Assembly (NCBI GenBank): GCA_019637315.1
Contig: JAHBVU010000021.1
Location: 1 to 62,716 of the forward strand
DNA: 62,716 nt
Direction of reading: 5' to 3'
Source: Gemmatimonadales bacterium
GTDB taxonomy: Bacteria; Gemmatimonadota; Gemmatimonadetes; Gemmatimonadales; GWC2-71-9
Made by a program: the position numbers and the translations under genes. Of this stretch, positions 62,226 to 62,716 are shown one piece after another. Positions within the stretch are counted from its first letter, which is position 1; every line of letters begins with the position of its first letter. The notes under the pieces are model-generated. The model was not told the origin of the DNA and did not search any database. It saw nothing but the letters and a program-made list of their open reading frames with translations.

Positions 62226-62716
62226 TCATCGATCGCCCAGCCGTTCGACCCGCGCCACCATGATTCCGTCCTGCGCTTTGATCGAGCGAATCCGACTGGC
62301 GAGGGGTACTTCCGAAATCTCCACGACCCGCCCGACCAGCGGCGCATGCAGCAGGTGCAGCTTGCCGTTCTGCCAAAGCGCCAGGCCGGTGTGCGCCACA
62401 TCGAGGCCCGCCAGCGTGGAGGTGGCGGCGATGATGTCGCCATCGCGAATGCCAGGCGCAGCCTTCGCGATGCTCGCTTCGCGAATGAACCAGCGCGGCC
62501 CCGACGCGTTCAATCCGGCCTCGACGCGTCTGATTGCCGCGAGGTTGTCGCCGTCCGCGAGCTGGCGATACGCCGAGGTGTGTCGGGTCATGAACGAGAT
62601 CGGTTCCGCATCCGCGGCCCCGCCGAGTGAACGGCTGAGCTGCCGCAGCATGCCGCGCCGCTCGTTGTCCGCCAACCATTCTGAGAAGTAGTGCAGCCGG
62701 CTGGGATAGCCGTCGA
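62226..62716 (-). CDS. DUF1460-family protein, 5' end outside the window
   Basis: The last 163 residues of a gene that continues past the right edge. YPSRLHYFSEWLADNERRGML followed by DGDIIAATSTLAGLDVAHTGLALW and KLHLLHAPLVGRVVEI match DUF1460, an NlpC/P60-related amidase fold. The likely catalytic His is in VAHTG, and the Cys should lie in the missing part. TTG 62675 is not the start because the family region extends upstream of it. It precedes the pseudo-hydroxylase leader on the same strand. Confidence 0.82.
   Translation of the reverse strand, partial: DGYPSRLHYFSEWLADNERRGMLRQLSRSLGGAADAEPISFMTRHTSAYRQLADGDNLAAIRRVEAGLNASGPRWFIREASIAKAAPGIRDGDIIAATSTLAGLDVAHTGLALWQNGKLHLLHAPLVGRVVEISEVPLASRIRSIKAQDGIMVARVERLGDR

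Overview
This is a gene-dense, high-GC bacterial chromosome segment with no transposases, integrases, CRISPR arrays or phage genes visible. The gene set (Sec, Tat and lipoprotein signals, TolC/RND efflux, S9 peptidases, a K+-type membrane pyrophosphatase, secreted 'asparagine synthetase B-like' and DUF4175/DUF4159 proteins) points to a diderm heterotroph. Gemmatimonadota is my best guess; this rests on remembered family distributions and not on any search.

Layout. 1-4.0 kb: the start of a sugar-phosphate deaminase-like gene (left edge), an EAL/HDOD signalling protein, a zincin-like lipoprotein and a polyproline-linked Ig-like lipoprotein. 4.4-6.5 kb: tRNA-Ser(GCT), gltX and a small lipoprotein. 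6.5-20.5 kb: a long minus-strand run: two coupled envelope genes, a class I aminotransferase, an FAH-family hydrolase, a JAMM-DinG helicase fusion, a coupled envelope block (secreted asnB-like protein, TPR, DUF4175, DUF4159), rsmI and trxA. 20.5-31.6 kb: a plus-strand housekeeping run of methylmalonyl-CoA epimerase, pdxJ, a degenerate-HPt protein, a flippase-like membrane protein, ispE, tRNA-Gln(TTG), prs, rplY, pth (apparently starting at CTG), hppA and ychF. 31.7-33.7 kb: a ureohydrolase and a Fic protein with its own candidate operator. 33.7-41.6 kb: a seven-gene minus-strand catabolic operon (RpiR regulator, cysteine hydrolase, glutamine synthetase-like ligase, N-formylglutamate amidohydrolase-like enzyme, APC permease, class III aminotransferase, hydantoinase-type amidohydrolase). 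41.8-51.9 kb: plus-strand peptidase, lipoproteins, HD hydrolase, a guanidine-II (mini-ykkC) riboswitch in front of a Gdx/SugE exporter, META lipoprotein, ICMT-like methyltransferase, PAP2 phosphatase, Tat epimerase and an ATP/ADP-translocase-like carrier. 51.9-61.2 kb: PPM1-type methyltransferase, 1-Cys peroxiredoxin, a czcCBA-type metal efflux operon and a divergent two-component system. 61.2-62.7 kb: an aromatic amino acid hydroxylase homologue that has lost all three iron ligands, preceded by a structured leader ending in an intrinsic terminator, and a partial DUF1460 gene at the right edge.

The most notable items are the pseudo-hydroxylase with its attenuator-like leader, the JAMM-DinG fusion, the guanidine-II riboswitch, the CTG-started pth, the HPt relic with repeated linear motifs, and the catabolic operon of unassigned substrate.
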